The notes under the pieces are model-generated. The model was not told the DNA's origin and made no database searches. It saw only the letters and a program-made list of their open reading frames with translations. Of a stretch of 64,000 bases of DNA, positions 62,779-64,000 are shown one piece after another (positions within the stretch are counted from its first letter, which is position 1; each line of letters begins with the position of its first letter). The position numbers were made by a program, and so were the translations under genes. Origin of the DNA: Saprospirales bacterium GYS_P2D. Lineage in GTDB: Bacteria; Bacteroidota; Bacteroidia; Chitinophagales; Saprospiraceae. The stretch lies in NCBI GenBank assembly GCA_009833045.1, contig WUUP01000002.1:558001-622000 (forward strand), read 5' to 3'.

Positions 62779-63469
62779 AAATCGAGGTATCATATTAGTA
62801 GTCGAAGATGAAGATCATATAGCTGATCTACTCCATCTCAACCTCGAAATGGAAGACTATGAAGTGGTGTTATCTCCTACTGGTCTACCATCAATAGATA
62901 TAGTCAAATCAAGAAAAATAGACTTGGTACTGATGGACGTGATGCTCCCCGATGCCAATGGAGTCGACCTCTGTCGTCAAATCAAAAATATAAAAAGTGA
63001 TCTTCCAGTGCTCATGCTCAGTGCATTAGGACAGTCAAGTGATCGCATCAAAGGTCTCAAATCAGGTGCCGATGACTACCTTTCTAAACCATTCAATCTT
63101 GAGGAACTACTACTACGGATAGAGAAGCTGATCTTACGGTACGGAGAAAGCTCCCCTACCACTTTTTCGTCTGAGATGACTATCGGTAGCGCATCGGTCG
63201 ACTTCAGTAAAATGACACTCAGTACAGAAAATAATATACATCGTCTCACCCAAAAAGAAGCGGCACTACTTAAGTATATGATCGAAAAGAAAAATACGGT
63301 GATAAGTAGACAGTCTATACTGGAAGAGGTATGGGGCTATGAACAATACCCCAATACTCGGACGATAGACAACTTCATATCCAACTTCAGAAAGCTAATC
63401 GAAGTAGATCATAATAATCCACAGTGCATCAAGACCATACGTGGTGTGGGCTATATGCTCGAAGTATAA
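62771..63469 (+). CDS. OmpR/PhoB-family response regulator
   Basis: 232 residues. Receiver domain with acidic E12-D13, phospho-acceptor D56 (LVLMDVMLPDANG) and K105-type lysine in DDYLSKPFN. The C-terminal winged helix (about 135-232) contains LTQKEAALLKYMIEKKNTVI and the TIDNFISNFRKLIE recognition helix, ending IKTIRGVGYML. It is the cognate partner of the overlapping kinase gene. Targets are unknown. Being in the hemL operon, control of haem genes or redox is conceivable but not shown. Confidence 0.95.
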   Translation: MSENRGIILVVEDEDHIADLLHLNLEMEDYEVVLSPTGLPSIDIVKSRKIDLVLMDVMLPDANGVDLCRQIKNIKSDLPVLMLSALGQSSDRIKGLKSGADDYLSKPFNLEELLLRIEKLILRYGESSPTTFSSEMTIGSASVDFSKMTLSTENNIHRLTQKEAALLKYMIEKKNTVISRQSILEEVWGYEQYPNTRTIDNFISNFRKLIEVDHNNPQCIKTIRGVGYMLEV

Positions 63470-63487
63470 ATCCTCTCAGGAACTATA

Positions 63488-64000
63488 TCACACTAAGTAA
63501 TCCCTTGGCTCTATGTCCTCACTACCGTGTACTGTTGCAGCAATGGTAGCTAATGGAGGCGCTATAATTACTCCTAAAATGGGGATGGATAACATCAATA
63601 AAAAAATCAGTCCATTCGCCGTGACCTTGGACTTATGTCCAGACATGTAATCCAACGTACCTCGATAATCAAAATGACGCTCAGCCCAAAAGTCATAGTT
63701 GCCAAAGCCCGCATAGTATGATTGGACCAAGAAAACCAATGGACCTACACCGATAGCGAATACGGGAAAAAGGCCAAGTATAAATAAGAAAACAGTAATA
63801 GATAGCTCTCTGATTAGATTTCGTGTTGAGATTCTAAGTCCTCGTGCTAATTCTCTAATGACTGACTTATTTCGATAAGGATCCAAGTTACTATTGGCCA
63901 TTTCCAGCTCTACTTTTTCTGATAAAATACTCATTACAGGAGCCGTAAAAATCAGTACCAAGTGCTTGAAAATGATGAAAAAAACAACTGATATAAAGCC
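63488..64000 (-). CDS. EI24/CysZ-like membrane protein (5' part outside window)
   Basis: The frame is open from the stop at 63488 to the window edge at 64000. A TTG at 63961 is inside the frame and not a convincing start, because hydrophobic in-frame sequence (ISVVFSS...) continues upstream. About 171 residues are visible, with several membrane helices, the motif LIFTAPVMSILSEKVE typical of the EI24 family, and GVGPLVFLVQSYYAGFGNYDF...LDYMSGHKSKV. Some relatives (CysZ) import sulfate. Most Bacteroidota members are uncharacterised. It is convergent with the response regulator gene. Confidence 0.7.
   Translation of the reverse strand, partial: GFISVVFFIIFKHLVLIFTAPVMSILSEKVELEMANSNLDPYRNKSVIRELARGLRISTRNLIRELSITVFLFILGLFPVFAIGVGPLVFLVQSYYAGFGNYDFWAERHFDYRGTLDYMSGHKSKVTANGLIFLLMLSIPILGVIIAPPLATIAATVHGSEDIEPRDYLV

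Overview
This window is a stretch of a Bacteroidota chromosome. The evidence is consistent across it. There is a FecI/FecR/TonB-receptor set, type IX secretion (T9SS) substrates with type A and type B C-terminal domains, a PorP/SprF-like protein, GldC, a bacillithiol enzyme (BshC) and a eukaryote-like class Ia ribonucleotide reductase. Many genes are preceded by the Bacteroidota -7 promoter element TAnnTTTG and lack clear Shine-Dalgarno sequences. The very long PKD-rich surface protein hints at Saprospiria or a relative, but that is a weak inference. Most of the window is ordinary core genome. I see no phage, insertion sequence, CRISPR array or obvious defence island.

Layout. 1-4.05 kb: a partial ArsC/Spx-like gene, a small transaldolase (fsa), the SRP RNA, a lipoprotein beta-glucosidase and a pseudouridine synthase. 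4.05-5.5 kb: an unusual intergenic region with two tandem 16-mer-plus-terminator modules (candidate small RNAs), then a small HTH protein and a Crp/Fnr regulator. 5.5-11.2 kb: ECF sigma, FecR, TonB receptor and a probable DUF4249 lipoprotein. 11.3-16.1 kb: tRNA-His, a T9SS substrate, a methyltransferase, a CI/LexA-like regulator, and a probable lrp-traB-gldC operon. 16.2-30 kb: housekeeping genes (tpiA, ppk1, purB, purM, bshC, accD, hemE, dapB, dnaG, fbaA, yajC).

30.1-41.2 kb: a three-gene surface cassette transcribed on the minus strand: a PorP/SprF-like outer-membrane protein, a PorE-like TPR/propeller/OmpA lipoprotein-type protein, and a ~2500-residue type B T9SS substrate carrying four 759-bp tandem repeats. 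41.4-53.9 kb: nnr and a sirtuin, nrdB/nrdA with a cluster of DnaA-box-like 9-mers upstream, corA, yidC-gpsA, a DUF2130 nuclease-fold protein and an unrecognised membrane coiled-coil protein. 54-64 kb: dusB-cca, a sugar nucleotidyltransferase with DUF2905, a di-heme peroxidase, a HU/SPOR membrane protein, hemL with a two-component system in one tight operon, and a partial EI24-family gene at the edge.

The regions most worth a second look are the tandem terminator modules at 4.15-4.37 kb, the DnaA-box cluster at 47.2 kb, the porP/porE/giant-adhesin cassette with its homogenised repeats, and the coiled-coil protein at 53 kb.
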